DNA of 64,000 nt from Paraescarpia echinospica (GCA_020002185.1 CM034544.1:29781842-29845841); one strand, 5' to 3'; shown: positions 21,120-33,309, counted from the first letter of the stretch. The notes: generated by a model not told the origin, from the letters alone. Numbers and translations: made by a program.

Positions 21120-22670
21120 ATGTCCATCCACTGATAGGTTGATGTTAATGCATCATTTAAACCAAAACAAATTCAAGCTGGACTGTCATCAGAGGTAGTA
21201 CTGTAGAGGTGGTTGTGTAGTTGCTTTTGTGGTCAGGGTAAATCTGCCCCAGTGTGCTTTGACCATGGTTATGTATACAGGTCAAAGTTGACTGCTTCTA
21301 GATTGCCCTGGCCTATGTACTGATAAGGCGGGTAATTTATAAATATTATATATAGAATTCACAACAAACAATGGCCAGACATGGCAGGTAGATAGGATTA
21401 TGTTTTAATTAGTGCAAATTGTGCAATTTTATTTTCCCAAGTATGGACTGGATCATACTGAGTAGGAAATATGTTGAGCTTTTTTGGGCCAGACCCCCTA
21501 TTTCTATGGTAACAAACAAAATGGCCACCATTTTGAGCCAATATTGGCAAATTTACAAACACTACCATTTTTGGAGCATATATATAATTCTTCCAAGTTC
21601 ATGTTCTGTATACATTCTATTGTGAAATGATCAGAGCATTTTTCCATGTTTTGTGTTTATAAATAATTGTTTGTGAAATGCAAAAAAACTTGTTTTTGTT
21701 GCAACAAATATGCTTATATCTTTCAAATTATTGAAGATTTAAAAAGTGTCTGATTATTTCACAGAGCAGAGTCTGCTGAATGCAACACTGAAAACTTTAT
21801 TTGTATAGCGTAATTACTCCCAGAGATATCCTGTTTCCAAATGCAGAAATTTGAGAAAACATATTTGTTTACAAAATGGCCATCAAAGATTACATAATGA
21901 TTAATGTATTTAATTTGATTACGACATGTTTGATCCATGACTAAAACTCACTTAAAGGTATGTAATATTCATAGAAGTGAACTTTATTTATAGTATGCAA
22001 TACTATGCATACAAACGTATAATAATCTGGCAGAAAACCAGTTTGAGTATTTGTTGTCCAAAACACCATTTCATCTGGGGTGTCTGGCCTTAACAAGAAA
22101 ATTTGGCAGCCTCAATAAAATTTTAGGGCAATTTCTCAATAATCTAGGCCACTAATGTGTCACACAGGCACATTTTCAAAATCACTTGATTACTCCGATT
22201 TCAGTGTAATTTTAAAACTATGTAACTTAATTATATTTATGTAAGCATGATACTAGAAGGCTACAACTAGTGCGTGTATCACTCAATAACAGAAACAATT
22301 GTAGTCCATAGTAAATTAGTTTTATTTGGATATTGGAAATATCAAGGCAATATACTTTGTTTGTAATGCAATTTGTTTGTGTTTCAGCACAAAATAAAAC
22401 AACAGTAACATAATGTTATGGTAACACTTTTTGTCTTATATATGATCCTGGGGATAAATAATAGCACTTTTGTGCAACTGATCACCACAATTTTGTTTAA
22501 TGTAACATAATATCTTGCTAGCTAAACACATTACAACAGACATGGAAATATGATTTATAACACTAATAATACTATAATACTACTACCACATCAAACGTGT
22601 CTAAGCACCCCCACAATAGTGTTTACCATTATTGCATCGACTTATGTTATCACCTAATCGCTTACAATCT
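21120..22670. other. upstream region or intron, nothing recognised
   Basis: No coding frame stands out. A block at 21480-21720 (ggccagacccccta, ctatggtaac, aaatggccac) looks like repeated DNA but has no clear partner in this window. Confidence 0.4.
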
Positions 22671-22671
22671 G

Positions 22672-23654
22672 TGTCGGAGTGGACATTTATTTTTGGATGT
22701 CAAAGAAATTCTACAATGTTGTTCAATAATAAGCTGAAATCAGTTTTATTATTTTTTAGGCATAACAAACACAATGTTCTATTGAATAATGATGTTTTCT
22801 AAGTTGAATGAAATGTAATAGAAAATTTGTTTTCATGCTTCAAATACTCAGACACACAAATATGTACAGTTATTAACTCTATCATTGTCTGCAAAGTAGC
22901 AACACATACATATCCATAACAAATATTAAGTCTGTCACAAACATGTCCACATTGTTCAAAAAATCACAAGCATGATTTAATGGCAACACATTCTATGTCA
23001 GGGTGGACATGACATTGGTCATTTCAACTTTGTGACACAATCAGTTACAGTACATTTGGTTTTTCTTAAAGAAAGTCAACATTCAAAACTTAATATTAAT
23101 AGTTCAGTTCTAGCGTATGAGCAGATATAAACCATAACTTGGTTTATTACACAGGGTGGGTATCATTATCATGATTATGCAGTCTACTTCATAATTTTGG
23201 CCATAAAGGTCTCCAAATCCAAGTAGGCATCCTTTGGCAAGCTAAATACATCATGACGAAGGTATATTTGAGATAATTAGTCATTTTGTTGGATATTCCC
23301 ATGCTTCAGATCATATGTCAGAGTGGACATTCTGTGGATACTCTATTCAAACTGAATATGTAGTAAATTGTTATTGTTTGTTGTCACATGTAATACTTAC
23401 ATGATTGTCATTAAAAGTGACTCATAAACTATTGTTTTCTATTGCTGCATTTTGAAAGAGAACAGAAAGTTGATTGGACATGTTTGGATGGAACGGTCTT
23501 CGGCATCTGACCTACTAGCTTTAGCAACAATTACGCATGTTTACTATTATTTTCTTAGGCACTCATATAACCTTCATTATGGAAAAATCAAAATCAAGTA
23601 ATGGTTTATATTATGTAGTATAATATATACAGGTAAATGTGTTGGAGTGGACAT
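22672..23654. repeat. motif TCAGRGTGGACAT spaced every ~322 bp (four times)
   Basis: ggagtggacat, gggtggacat, gagtggacat and ggagtggacat begin near 22676, 23001, 23321 and 23644. The second and third share the longer tatgtcag-gtggacat. The DNA between them does not align well, so this may be an ancient tandem array or chance. Confidence 0.3.
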
Positions 23655-23699
23655 TTTGGATGGAAAAAAGTCCAACGTTTGTTCTATTTTCTTATCAAC

Positions 23700-24482
23700 A
23701 TCTGACATCCATCATGACATGGTGACATCTAACCTATCCATCATATGACATGGTGACATCTGACCTATCCATCATATGATATGGTGCCTAGGAAAAGATT
23801 TGTGAAGCCATCAAAAAATGGACGCCAAACATGTGAACATATATTTTGTTGAAATTCTGAGGTCAAGTTTTTCTTAATACAAATATAACAAAATATAAGG
23901 GAAACTTTTAAAGTGACAGCTGTATTTGGGAATGTTTCATTTATGAGAATCAGAGATGTTGATAATGTCAATAGTAATGTATAATATATATAATTGTCAG
24001 CAACACTGTTGGCAAGGCAGCGCCTGATGACAGTCATCAACACTGTTGGCAAGGCAGCGCCTGATGACAGTCATCAACATAATCTTCATTGTGACGTAGG
24101 TAAATTGCAAAGTTGCGGGTTGGTCAATTAAAGGATTCTGTATATTGCGACTGCCTATGTCACATTCAAAATTATGCAACTGACCTCCAGCAAGCTTTGT
24201 CTTCTCAAATAATGTTAATAATGGTTATATGTGTAAACGACATTGCTAGGGCGGCATAACACCTGCTAGATTAAACATCCATTCATACAGTTGTCATTAT
24301 AAAAATTAGCCTTATGTATCCATGATAAAGTAAAAACATTTGAGATCTGAATTTCAACATATATACAAAGGTTGGATAAGGCCATCAAGACAATCATAGT
24401 ATATTCCAAATACATCAGTAAATATCTCTAAATAAGTATAGTTATGTTTTGAAATACATCGCCATTTGGTAGATCAGAGGCC
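23700..24482. mobile_element. foldback-like element with diverged inverted arms
   Basis: The + strand of 24256-24375 (aaacatccattcatacag, tgtcat, cctta, gaatttcaacatata) aligns with the reverse complement of 23840-23960 (aaacattcccaaatacag, tgtcac, ccctta, gaatttcaaca). The arms flank a core with a 37-bp tandem duplication at about 24001-24075 (caacactgttggcaaggcag...). A mirror-image copy lies at 49240-49680 plus 51640-51900, and one arm lies at 16140-16445. Frames across it are broken. Confidence 0.6.
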
Positions 24483-24484
24483 AA

Positions 24485-26968
24485 TTGTTCTTAGTGAATG
24501 AACACAGAAATTGAACCTGGGAGGAGATACTGTTACACTTCCCCCAAAGTTAGTGGATGAACACAGAAAGAGAACCTGGGAGGAGATACTGTTACATTTC
24601 CCCCAAAGTTAGTGGATGAACACAGAAAGAGAACCTGGGAGGAGATACTGTTACATTTCCCCCAAAGTTAGTGGATGAACACAGAAAGAGAACCTGGGAG
24701 GAGATACTGTTACACTTCCCCAAAAGTTACTGGATGAACACAGAAAGTGAACATGGGAGGAGATACTGTTACACTTCCCCCATACTTAGTGAATGAACAC
24801 AGAAAGTGAACATGGGAGGAGATACTGTTACACTTCCCCCAAAGTTAGTGAATGAAGACAGAAAGAGAACCTGGGAGGAGATACTGTTACACTTCTCCCT
24901 AAGTTAGTGGATGAACACAGAAAGTGAACCTGGGAGGAGATACTGTTACACTTCCCCAAAAGTTACTGGATGAACACAGAAAGTGAATATGGGAGGAGAT
25001 ACTGTTACACTTCCCCCAGAGTTAGTGAATGAACACAGAAAGTGAACATGGGAGGAGATACTGTTACACTTCACCCAGAGTTAGTGAATGAACACAGAAA
25101 GTGAACATGGGAGGAGATACTGTTACACTTCCCACAGAGTTAGTGAATGAAGACAGAAAGTGAACCTGGGAGGAGATACTGTTACACTTCCCCCAAAGTT
25201 ACTGGATGAACACAGAAAGTGAACATGGGAGGAGATACTGTTACACTTCCCCCAAAGTTAGTGAATGAAGACAGAAAGAGAACCTGGGAGGAGATACTGT
25301 TACACTTCTCCCTAAGTTAGTGGATGAACACAGAAAGTGAACATGGGAGGAGATACTGTTACACTTCCCACAGAGTTAGTGAATGAAGACAGAAAGTGAA
25401 CCTGGGAGGGGATACTGTTACACTTCCCCCAAAGTTACTGGATGAACACAGAAAGTGAACATGGGAGGAGATACTGTTACACTTCCCCCAGAGTTAGTGA
25501 ATGAACACAGAAAGTGAACATGGGAGGAGATACTGTTACACTTCCCACAGAGTTAGTGAATGAAGACAGAAAGAGAACCTGTGAGGAGATACTGTTACAC
25601 TTCTCCCTAAGTTAGTGGATGAACACAGAAAGTGAACCTGGGAGGAGATACTGTTACACTTCCCCCAAAGTTACTGGATGAACACAGAAAGTGAACATGG
25701 GAGGAGATACTGTTACACTTCCCCCAGAGTTAGTGAATGAACACAGAAAGTGAACATGGGAGGAGATACTGTTACACTTCCCACAGATTTAGTGAATGAA
25801 GACAGAAAGTGAACATGGGAGGAGATACTGTTACACTTCTCCCAAAGTTAGTGGATGAACACAGAAAGTGAACATGGGAGGAGATACTGTTTCACTTCCC
25901 CCAGAGTTAGTGAATGAACACAGAAAGTGAACATGGGAGGAGATACTGTTACACTTCCCACAGATTTAGTGAATGAAGACAGAAAGTGAACATGGGAGGA
26001 GATACTGTTACACTTCTCCCAAAGTTAGTGGATGAACACAGAAAGTGAACCTGGGAGGAGATACTGTTACACATCCCCCAAAGTTAGTGAATGAACACAG
26101 AAAGTGAACCTGGGAGGAGAGTGTTACACTTCCCCCAAAGTTAGTGAATGAACACAGAAAGTGAACATGGGAGGAGATACTGTTACACTTCCCACAGATT
26201 TAGTGAATGAAGACAGAAAGTGAACATGGGAGGAGATACTGTTACACTTCTCCCAAAGTTAGTGGATGAACACAGAAAGTGAACCTGGGAGGAGATACTG
26301 TTACACATCCCCCAAAGTTAGTGAATGAACACAGAAAGTGAACCTGGGAGGAGAGTGTTACACTTCCCCCAAAGTTAGTGAATGAACACAGAAAGTGAAC
26401 CTGGGAGGAGATACTGTTACACTTCCCCAAGAGTTAGTGAATGAACACAGAAATTGAACATGGGAGGAGATACTGATACACTTCACCCAAAGTTAGTGGA
26501 TGAACACAGAAAATGAACCTGGGAGGAGATACTGTTACACTTCCCCCAAAGTTAGTGGATGAACACAGAAAGTGAACCTGGGGGGAGATACTGTCACACT
26601 TCCCCCAAAGTGAGTGAATGAACACAGAAAGTGAATCTGGGAGGAGATACTGTTACACTTCCCCAAGAGTTAGTGAATGAACACAGAAAGTGATCCTGGG
26701 CGGAGATACTGTTACACTTCCCCCAAAGTTAGTGAATGGACACAGAAAGTGGACATGGGAGGAGATACTGTTACACTTCCCCCAAAGTTAGTGGATGAAC
26801 ACAGAAAGAGAACATGGGAGGAGATACTGTTACACTTCTGCAAAGTTAGTGAATGAACACAGAAAGTGAACCTGGGAGGAGATACATTTACACTTCCCCA
26901 AAAATGTGTGGATAAACACAGAAAGTGAACCTGGGAGGAGATACTGTTACACTTCTCCCAAAGTTAGC
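24485..26968. repeat. 59-bp minisatellite, about 42 units
   Basis: The unit gttagtgaatgaacacagaa + agtgaacctgggaggagata + ctgttacacttcccccaaa is repeated about 42 times. Point variants are patterned (aacctg/aacatg, gaagac/gaacac, ccacag/cccaaa), and two units lack 5 bp. Multi-unit blocks of three to six units are copied, for example around 25780-26240. The reverse complement of the same unit forms 48490-49245. Confidence 0.97.
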
Positions 26969-26969
26969 G

Positions 26970-27380
26970 TACTAATATACAGATGACACAATAATTAAAT
27001 TTTGACTCTCAAATCAATGACATATGTACACTGGTTGCAAATTGAAATGCTACTCTTACATATAAACTAATCAACTAATTACTGCGCAAGGCGCCCAGCC
27101 TCAGAACTGCCCAACCTCTCAAATGTGCAACCGTTCCAAAACCGCCGACCAAACTCGTGGCTGCTAGGGCCTAGGCCAGGGCTAGGCCTTTCATTTACAA
27201 GGGCTGGACATTAGCGCGTTTATTGAAACTGTAGGGCCAGTTCGGGCCACCAATTTTCATATTTTACTGGCCCGACGGGCCACTAGGTTTCAATCCAATT
27301 GGTCACCGTCGTTTTAAATAGTTTTTATTACTTGTCACCCCGTACCCCTCTATGACCTCGCGTTCTCGCTTGAAACTAGT
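26970..27380. other. intergenic, G/C-richer island, unrecognised
   Basis: The section 27085-27290 contains repeated ggccag/gggccac/gggccta words and raised GC. I see no open frame or known element. A decayed transposon end is possible. Confidence 0.3.
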
Positions 27381-27384
27381 CACC

Positions 27385-28035
27385 AGAATATACAATGGGG
27401 GAACTGTACTAAGTACTACTGTAAAAGAAAGACTTAGGGTTGACAATTAGTGCTGACATGAAGGTTTCAGAGCTGTGTGGAATTGCAGCTTCAAAAGGAA
27501 ATCAAATCCTTGGATTGATTAGGTGAAGAAGGAGATAGGTATGCTAGAAAGAGTACAGAGGAGAGCGACTAAAATTATACCATACCTGAGGGATCTTAGT
27601 TATGAAAAACGCCTAAAAGAATGTGGTTTAACAACTCTAGAGACCAGGAGATTGAGAGGAGATCAGATAGAAGTGTTTAAAATATTGAATGGTTATGAAA
27701 ATATTGATAGAAATGTTTTTTTCAGTTAAGAAAGATAGAAAGACTAGAGGACATGAAGTTACATTAGTAAAGGAGCAGTGTAGATTAGACGTAAGAAAGT
27801 TCTCATTGTCACAAAGGACTGTGATTGAATGAATGGAACAGATTATCTGACGATTGTGTGGGTGCTAGTAGTGTGAATATGTTTAAAAATAAAATCAACA
27901 TATACCTCAGAAGGGCTGCATGGATATATGTAGATAAAAGGGTTGGACTTTCGATAAGCCAAAGGCCTTCCTTGTCCGCCTGCCATCTAGAGTTAATTCT
28001 CTGAATGGCAACCTTGTTAAATCTTGTTAAAACCA
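27385..28035 (+). mobile_element. LINE 3' end with reverse transcriptase C-terminus
   Basis: The + strand frame at 27523-27729 encodes LERVQRRATKIIPYLRDLSY, then KECGLTTLETRRLRGDQIEV and FKILNGYENID, the typical C-terminal region of CR1/jockey-type LINE polymerases. After a frameshift at 27727 the conserved RGHEVTLVKEQCRLDVRKFS block follows. A second copy with the same order lies at 55625-56320. The element ends with ttctctgaatggcaaccttgttaaatcttgttaaa, shared by both copies. It is 5'-truncated and broken. Confidence 0.8.
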
Positions 28036-28077
28036 TCTTATTTTACGAATGATCACGTGTTGCAAGTTCTAAATAAC

Positions 28078-28112
28078 TCCGCACGGCGTCACTAGTAGCG
28101 ACGCCGTGCGGA
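28078..28112. repeat. perfect 13-bp palindrome with 9-nt loop
   Basis: tccgcacggcgtc (28078-28090), loop actagtagc, gacgccgtgcgga (28100-28112). It is strikingly CpG-rich in AT-rich surroundings and can form a stable hairpin. It lies between a LINE 3' end and a zinc-finger remnant. Confidence 0.85.
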
Positions 28113-28339
28113 ATTCTTGCAAACCGTGGGCATCGCTGTGATAGCAGAGTGGTACCATAATTAAAAATCTTCATTTAACTTAACGTTCTCGCCTATTATT
28201 GTCGCTACCTTAATTTTGTAAAACAAACAGACAAAAATAACTGTTTCGCAAAAGTCGCTCCTACCGACCCCTTGTACAGTAACTGTCTAATATTAAAATG
28301 AATAATACTTCTGAAGCCACCCATCTCAACCAAAAAACC

Positions 28340-28560
28340 GGGGGTAAGCAAAAAGCCTAAAACCGTGACGCAAAAGAGGCAGACAAAAGAGAAAGACGGG
28401 GCAGAGAAGAGGAGGAAGGTTTTTCATCATCGTGGCTGGAGAAATGGTCATGTCTCAGAAGGAAGGCCACTTCAAGGCTTTTTGCAAAGTCTGCCGAGCG
28501 TACCCGGCTTTTGCAGACAGGAAAGTAGTTTGAAGACAACTTGTAAAGGAGCCATGCGTT
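28340..28560 (+). pseudogene. degenerate zinc-finger fragment, probably from a hAT-type transposase
   Basis: One + frame reads EEEGFSSSWLEKWSCLR, a next frame reads KEGHFKAFCKVCRAYPAF and ends in a stop at about 28528. Together they resemble the start of a TTF/BED-like zinc finger (W-L-x-x-W ... F-C-x-x-C) as found in ZNF862-type hAT transposases, but a frameshift separates the two parts and the histidines are missing. It is a dead fragment; the family is inferred from the W and C-x2-C pattern only. Confidence 0.4.
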
Positions 28561-28759
28561 TTCAAATTACTTTTGAATGTAATTTTTTTCAAATTCAGAG
28601 GATGATGTTTCACATCTTTATTGTGTGTGTGTGTTTGTGTGCATGCGGCTCCATACTCTCCTCACATTGAATCCTCTCATGCAGAGAAATGTACAAGTCC
28701 GTCAAGAGGTCAACATATACAATGTACATATACACAGGATATCATTCTGGAATGATAAA

Positions 28760-29102
28760 CTAGACCCAACATTTAATATTCAGATGCAGTACCACTACAT
28801 ACACTATACTTGTAGTTACACATAGATTCAACATTAGTTGATTGACACGAACATAAGTATTTAAAATACCAACTTTGTCAAGTTCATATTGTTCGATATG
28901 TTTTCGGGGACCGATATTTAGAACAAAACGTACCATTTTGTTTTGGGCTATTTGTAGCTTTTGTTTGAGTTTCTTACGTATGCCCAAATACCAGGCTGAC
29001 GCTGCATAATCAAAATGGCATTGTATCAAAGCAGATGTAAGTAGTTTAGGTGATTTTTCATTTAGCACGTTGCCATGACTGTACATAAATTTCACCCTTG
29101 AT
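28760..29102 (-). mobile_element. LINE reverse transcriptase, 3' part, split by a hAT insertion
   Basis: The minus frame reads RVKFMYSHGNVLNEKSPKLL, TSALIQCHFDYAASAWYLGI, then QNKMVRFVLNIGPRKHI, the palm/thumb-to-C-terminus region of a non-LTR reverse transcriptase (F-D-Y-A-x-x-x-W and Q-N-K motifs). Its upstream continuation is at 32253-32416 on the far side of the hAT element. The protein reads straight across if the 3.15-kb insert is removed. Confidence 0.8.
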
Positions 29103-32100
29103 AGGGGTAGAACTTCAGCATTTATTTTACTAGACAGCAGGACTAGTAAAGACAAAAGTTTACTAGTCCGCCAAAAGGTTTACTAGTCCTGCAAATAAAA
29201 AACATAGCACAAATTTAGGTCACAACAATTTTATTTAAAACACAAAAAAACACAGTGTCATCCAGGCCTGGCGTTAACACTACCTGTCAGTCAGTCAGTG
29301 TCACTCAGAGTCGGAGGCACTACTGTCATCACAGTCGGTGTCACTGCTGTCAGTGTAACTACTACAGTCGGGCCTTGGCCTAAGCGGCTGAGTGTCTGGC
29401 CTCCGGGCTCCACCAGCACTCCACAGCTCGATTGCCTCCTTCGGTTCAAATGCAGCGATGTCTGGTGAACTCAGCTGAATGGTCAACAGATCAGTCAGTC
29501 GATCTGCCTTCAGGACTGACCGGATGCTGCTCTTCGTCAGCTTCAGCTGACTGAAGCCTCTCTCCGCATCAGCCGAGCTGGCTGGCAGAGTCAGAATGGC
29601 GTCAACAAGCCCAAGTATGTTTCCATACTCTGCCTGGTGGGCTGCATTGACACTAGACCATGTCAGCTGTCGCACGTCTGGGGACTGTTCATACAGGATC
29701 ATCTTCAGAAGTGTCCACTCCGTCTCCACACTGGCAGTATCGATGCCAGCGTCGCGAAGCACAGGGCCAAAATGGTTGTTGAGTGTGGCCACAGCGTCAT
29801 TTCCATAATCACCTGCAGCTTCAGGCCACAGCTTGAAGCTAACGATTGATGATGCACGCACAACGTCCGAATTGCTGTCAACGAAGCGACCCTCCAGACA
29901 GCTGACCAGGTTGCCCAAGATCTGCAGTCGGGTCTGCTTGGCGAAGACAGCACCTGTGAGTGTCTCACCATGGAAGTCTTCCATGCGCGCCAGGGCACGC
30001 TCCTTGGCAGTTGTGGTCGTCTTGTACATCACAAGGGTGGCCACAACGGATGTCAGCGTGGCATGTACATCAGCAACTGTCGCAGTCACTGTCTGAGCCA
30101 CCAGCGACAGCTTGCTCAGAACAAACAGCACATCGAGAAGGAAGTGTGCCATCTCGATGATGTCTCGTCGGTGCAGTGTCGCCAAGAAGCCAATGGCCTT
30201 TGCCTTGGCATCTCCGGAGCCCCCGGGCACTTGCATCTGCGTCAGATGCAGGACATATGCTGGATATCCCTTCACAAGGGCCTGCAGTGCCTTCAGCAGA
30301 TGTGGCAACCAGCGAGTGCCACCGACACGTGGTGGAAGGGCACATGGCAGAGACAATGTGTCGAATGCTGCCTTCAAGTTGCTACGGTTCAGTGGCGAGT
30401 GATGGTAGAACAAGTAGAGGCTCAGGAGGAGACCGCTCAACTTTGTGTACATGGGCAACCGACACAATGCGTCCTTATATGCAAGTTCCAGGCGATGCGC
30501 ATAGCAGTGGATTGCTTGCAGACACGGCTGCTCATTTCGGAAGAGCGTGGCGACACCGTTGGCTGATCCGGTCATAACAGCGGCGCCATCACTGCCGAAT
30601 CCGACAAGCTTCTTCATGAGTGTCTCTTTCGGGATGTGGAGGTAGCGCTCCACGACACCGTCAATTGCCCGCTTGATTGACGGAGCATCTGCCTTGCCGA
30701 CGTTCTCAATACCAGCGAAGGCAGTAGAGACGACACCATTCACTGCATACCTCACGTACACTATCTCCGCTTCCGTGATGGACGCATCTGTCGTACCGTC
30801 ACTGATGAGGGCGAGAAAGTGAGCACTCTCCAGGTGCTGTGCGAGGTGACGGCGCTCAACCTCAGCGATGGCACGCACGAACTGCTTGCATGCCTTGTCA
30901 TTCCGATAAGTGTTCCCCACATCAAAGCCCTTCTGTGCGTCCAGGGTACACTGCCACACATAATCTGTGAACGGACGCCGGTGCTTTGCTATCGCGTGAC
31001 AAGTCCTGAAACATCCAATGCAGGAAATATTAAATATCATAGTATTAAGTAAATACTGAGTATAGTCACAACATAACAACCTTCCTCAGCAAACAGTGAA
31101 TACTAAAAACATCCTCGCTTTCAAAACAAAACTTGACGAAGATTTGAAGATGGGCAGGTTTAAATTTTAATAAAAGCACAAAAATCACAAGACAAGCCAC
31201 GTTCTCAAAACCAAAAATATGATGCATAAAGGCGGGAAATACAACACTAAATAGTATTACTTTTGAACCCGAAGATCCAGGCAAGTTATAACACAGATCT
31301 ACATCAAATGCAAATTAATAATTTCCCATGGCATTGTTTACTGCACGGCACGCTTGAAATGAGAGATAACAGAGAAATGAGGGATAATAATTTAAACCAT
31401 ATAGTGCTAACCCTAACAAAGTACAATCAAACACAATATTTTTTTTACATTTTATAACATTATATCACATGGGTAACATAATTACCTAAGCAAATGCGTC
31501 AGACGCTTGGATGGCTCGGGACGGGCTTCGAACGCAGTTTGCCGGAAGACAGCTCGTGTGTGCGCCTCGCCTGTACTGTGTGCGCGTAGCGAGTCTGGAC
31601 GAAAGTTGTCCGTGCCAGTCAAGAACGCATTCTTGCCACGGACACCAGTTACGTTGTGTGTCCTGCACACTTTGCAAAACATCAAATCGTTGTCGTCATC
31701 GTAGGACAGCCAAGTGTGGTCTCGTTCCCAAACCTTCAAATAGCCACGCTGTCGTTTCTGCTGGTCGTACAGCGTGTCCCGTTCTCGCTTTTCCACCTTG
31801 CGTTTAACTTCTGGTTTTGCAACCCCAGTTAAATAACGATGCATCGTGCGTAAACGTAACAAAATAATTAGTAATGAATTAACAAAATAATTGATGTAGA
31901 ACTGAAGATGTGAACCGTATTCGAAATCCGCGCATTTGAAAATAGATTAGAAAATAGACGCGAAAATGGACGCCAATTGCGCTCATTAGCTGGTACCCCT
32001 CTACATGATACGCTAAGCCAAACAAAACGGTCGTTTCAGATTTCTATGTCACACAACAACCAATCAAAAGTATCGTTTCACTGTCGATTCACATTAGGTG

Positions 32101-32252
32101 AAGATTTACTTTGTCAATTGTACGGTTGGTGGCGCCACGCAACACGCTGATTTTTACTAGACAGCCGGACTAGTTGGTAGGCCTGTTTTACTAGTCCGCC
32201 GTAATCTTTACTAGTGTACGGACTAGCGGACTAGTGGGTAGTTCTACCCCTG
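29103..32252 (-). mobile_element. hAT-superfamily DNA transposon, about 3.15 kb, apparently intact
   Basis: Inverted ends read aggggtagaact at 29103 and agttctacccct at 32239-32250. The right end extends to CAGGGG (minus sense), and CAG starts are common in hAT elements. The flanks share the hexamer cttgat, short of the usual 8-bp hAT target duplication, so one flank has probably mutated. Subterminal ACTAGTCC words are repeated near both ends (29128-29195 and 32155-32240), the type of motif transposases bind. Inside is a two-exon transposase without stops or frameshifts. The element sits in the reverse transcriptase of a LINE. Confidence 0.85.
29301..31844 (-). CDS. hAT transposase, ZNF862/KIAA1586-like (exons 31844-31486 and 31005-29301)
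   Basis: Exon 1 starts at the ATG at 31844 and ends at donor CTTAG|GTAATT; exon 2 begins after gatgtttcag. The join (LLR-TCHAIAKHRR) keeps the frame, giving about 687 residues. Exon 1 carries a TTF-like zinc finger (WLSYDDDNDLMFCKVCRTH, then LRAHSTGEAH). Exon 2 has LALISDGTTDASITEAEIVY (first catalytic Asp region), FGSDGAAVMTGSANGV (second Asp), IHCYAHRLELAYKDAL, and TRWLPHL. Its C-terminus is the hAT dimerisation block (ILTLPASSADAERGFSQLKL, then KSSIRSVLKADRLTDLLTIQ). It would cut and paste DNA in the nucleus. No stop or frameshift interrupts it, so it may be active or recently active. I have not verified the third catalytic residue. Confidence 0.85.
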
Positions 32253-32420
32253 CTTGATGTACACTTGTTCAGTATATAGTTCACAATAGATTCACCAGAA
32301 TGTGTCTGGTCCAACTTCACACCTAGGTACTTGACAGAGTCCGGTTTAATATCATGACCTTGATATTTTATAACCAAATTCTTGGTGAGATGTTTTGTGT
32401 TTCGATGAAAGGACAATTAA
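32253..32420 (-). mobile_element. LINE reverse transcriptase, upstream part of the interrupted copy
   Basis: The minus frame reads IKYQGHDIKPDSVKYLGVKL then DQTHSGESIVNYILNKC. V-K-Y-L-G-V-x-L-D is the conserved block after the catalytic core of non-LTR polymerases. It continues into 29100-28760 beyond the hAT element. Confidence 0.8.
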
Positions 32421-32741
32421 TAGGGCATGTAATTGAGTCACGATACATGGCGAGATTCCGCGCGAGTGTAGCCGACTAGCCACATGCACAATTATTGCCC
32501 ACTGATTTTAGTATTGCAGAAGCCAGGAAACAGTTGATGTTTAGTTTATCGGTTTATTGTAGCTTTGAATGTATATTGTATTACGGCGTTGTCACTGGAT
32601 TATACATCATGGAAATTAAAAATGCAGAGAAAGAACCCGGCAGCAGTCGACGGCGGTCATATACACCCCAAAAACCTTCGCCGCTTCAGTATATTTTCAG
32701 TAAAATGGTTTCCATTGCGACCCAGGAAAACTAATCTACAT

Positions 32742-32790
32742 CAGTAAACACACACACGCACACACACGCACGCTGGCGCGCGCGGATACA
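32742..32790. repeat. (ACACGC)n-type microsatellite
   Basis: Short run of cacacacacgcacac and gcgcgcgc. It is not associated with a gene. Confidence 0.8.
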
Positions 32791-32895
32791 TAGTATCCAA
32801 CTGCAGAAAGTAACGTTATATGATATCAAAACATTACATGAAGGAAGAGCTGTACAATTTAGCATAACCCTGAATCCGGTTTACTTTTTTCTGTT

Positions 32896-33068
32896 TGTCC
32901 GAGTAGCCAAGTGTTTAAGTGCGTTGGCTCAGCGCATATCTGGTTTTACTACCGACACGGGTTCAGGCCTTCCTTTGTAACGTTTCGTGACGCTGCCGTG
33001 TACACCCTCTAAAACTTGGCTGAGGATTGCATACGGCGCTATATAAGAACTTACCTCTTTTACCTTTT
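32896..33068 (+). mobile_element. tRNA-derived SINE
   Basis: The head resembles a tRNA gene: gagtagccaagtgtttaagt as box A-like at 32901 and gggttcaggcc as box B at 32959-32969, spaced as in RNA polymerase III promoters. The body ends atacggcgctatataagaac-ttacct-cttttacc, a tail also seen (reversed) at the start of the repeat at 17085. The cloverleaf is not intact, so this is a SINE and not a tRNA gene. Confidence 0.65.
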
Positions 33069-33309
33069 AAAGTTTAGTATAACGCTGCGCGTTTGTAATT
33101 ATAAGAACATAAGTGTCAAATTTGCGCAAGGAAGCGTCAAAGGAAGTGATTGCTCCAAGTGTTTTTACCTTTCTACCAAGCGTCCAAGGAAACCCATTAC
33201 ATCAAACGATTGCTGTAGCAGAACTTATGGCGAGTTCCCTTGTGAATACCTGCGTTAGTTCCTGACATGTCGCTAGTGGCCTGCTACAACATTTTAACTA
33301 GTTTAATGA

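Noticed and set aside
26242..26625. Minus-strand frames in the 59-bp array
   Set aside because: A 59-bp unit shifts frame every copy, so these short frames are chance.
32896..32972. Functional tRNA gene
   Set aside because: Box A and B are recognisable, but the arms do not pair as a cloverleaf and a SINE tail follows.
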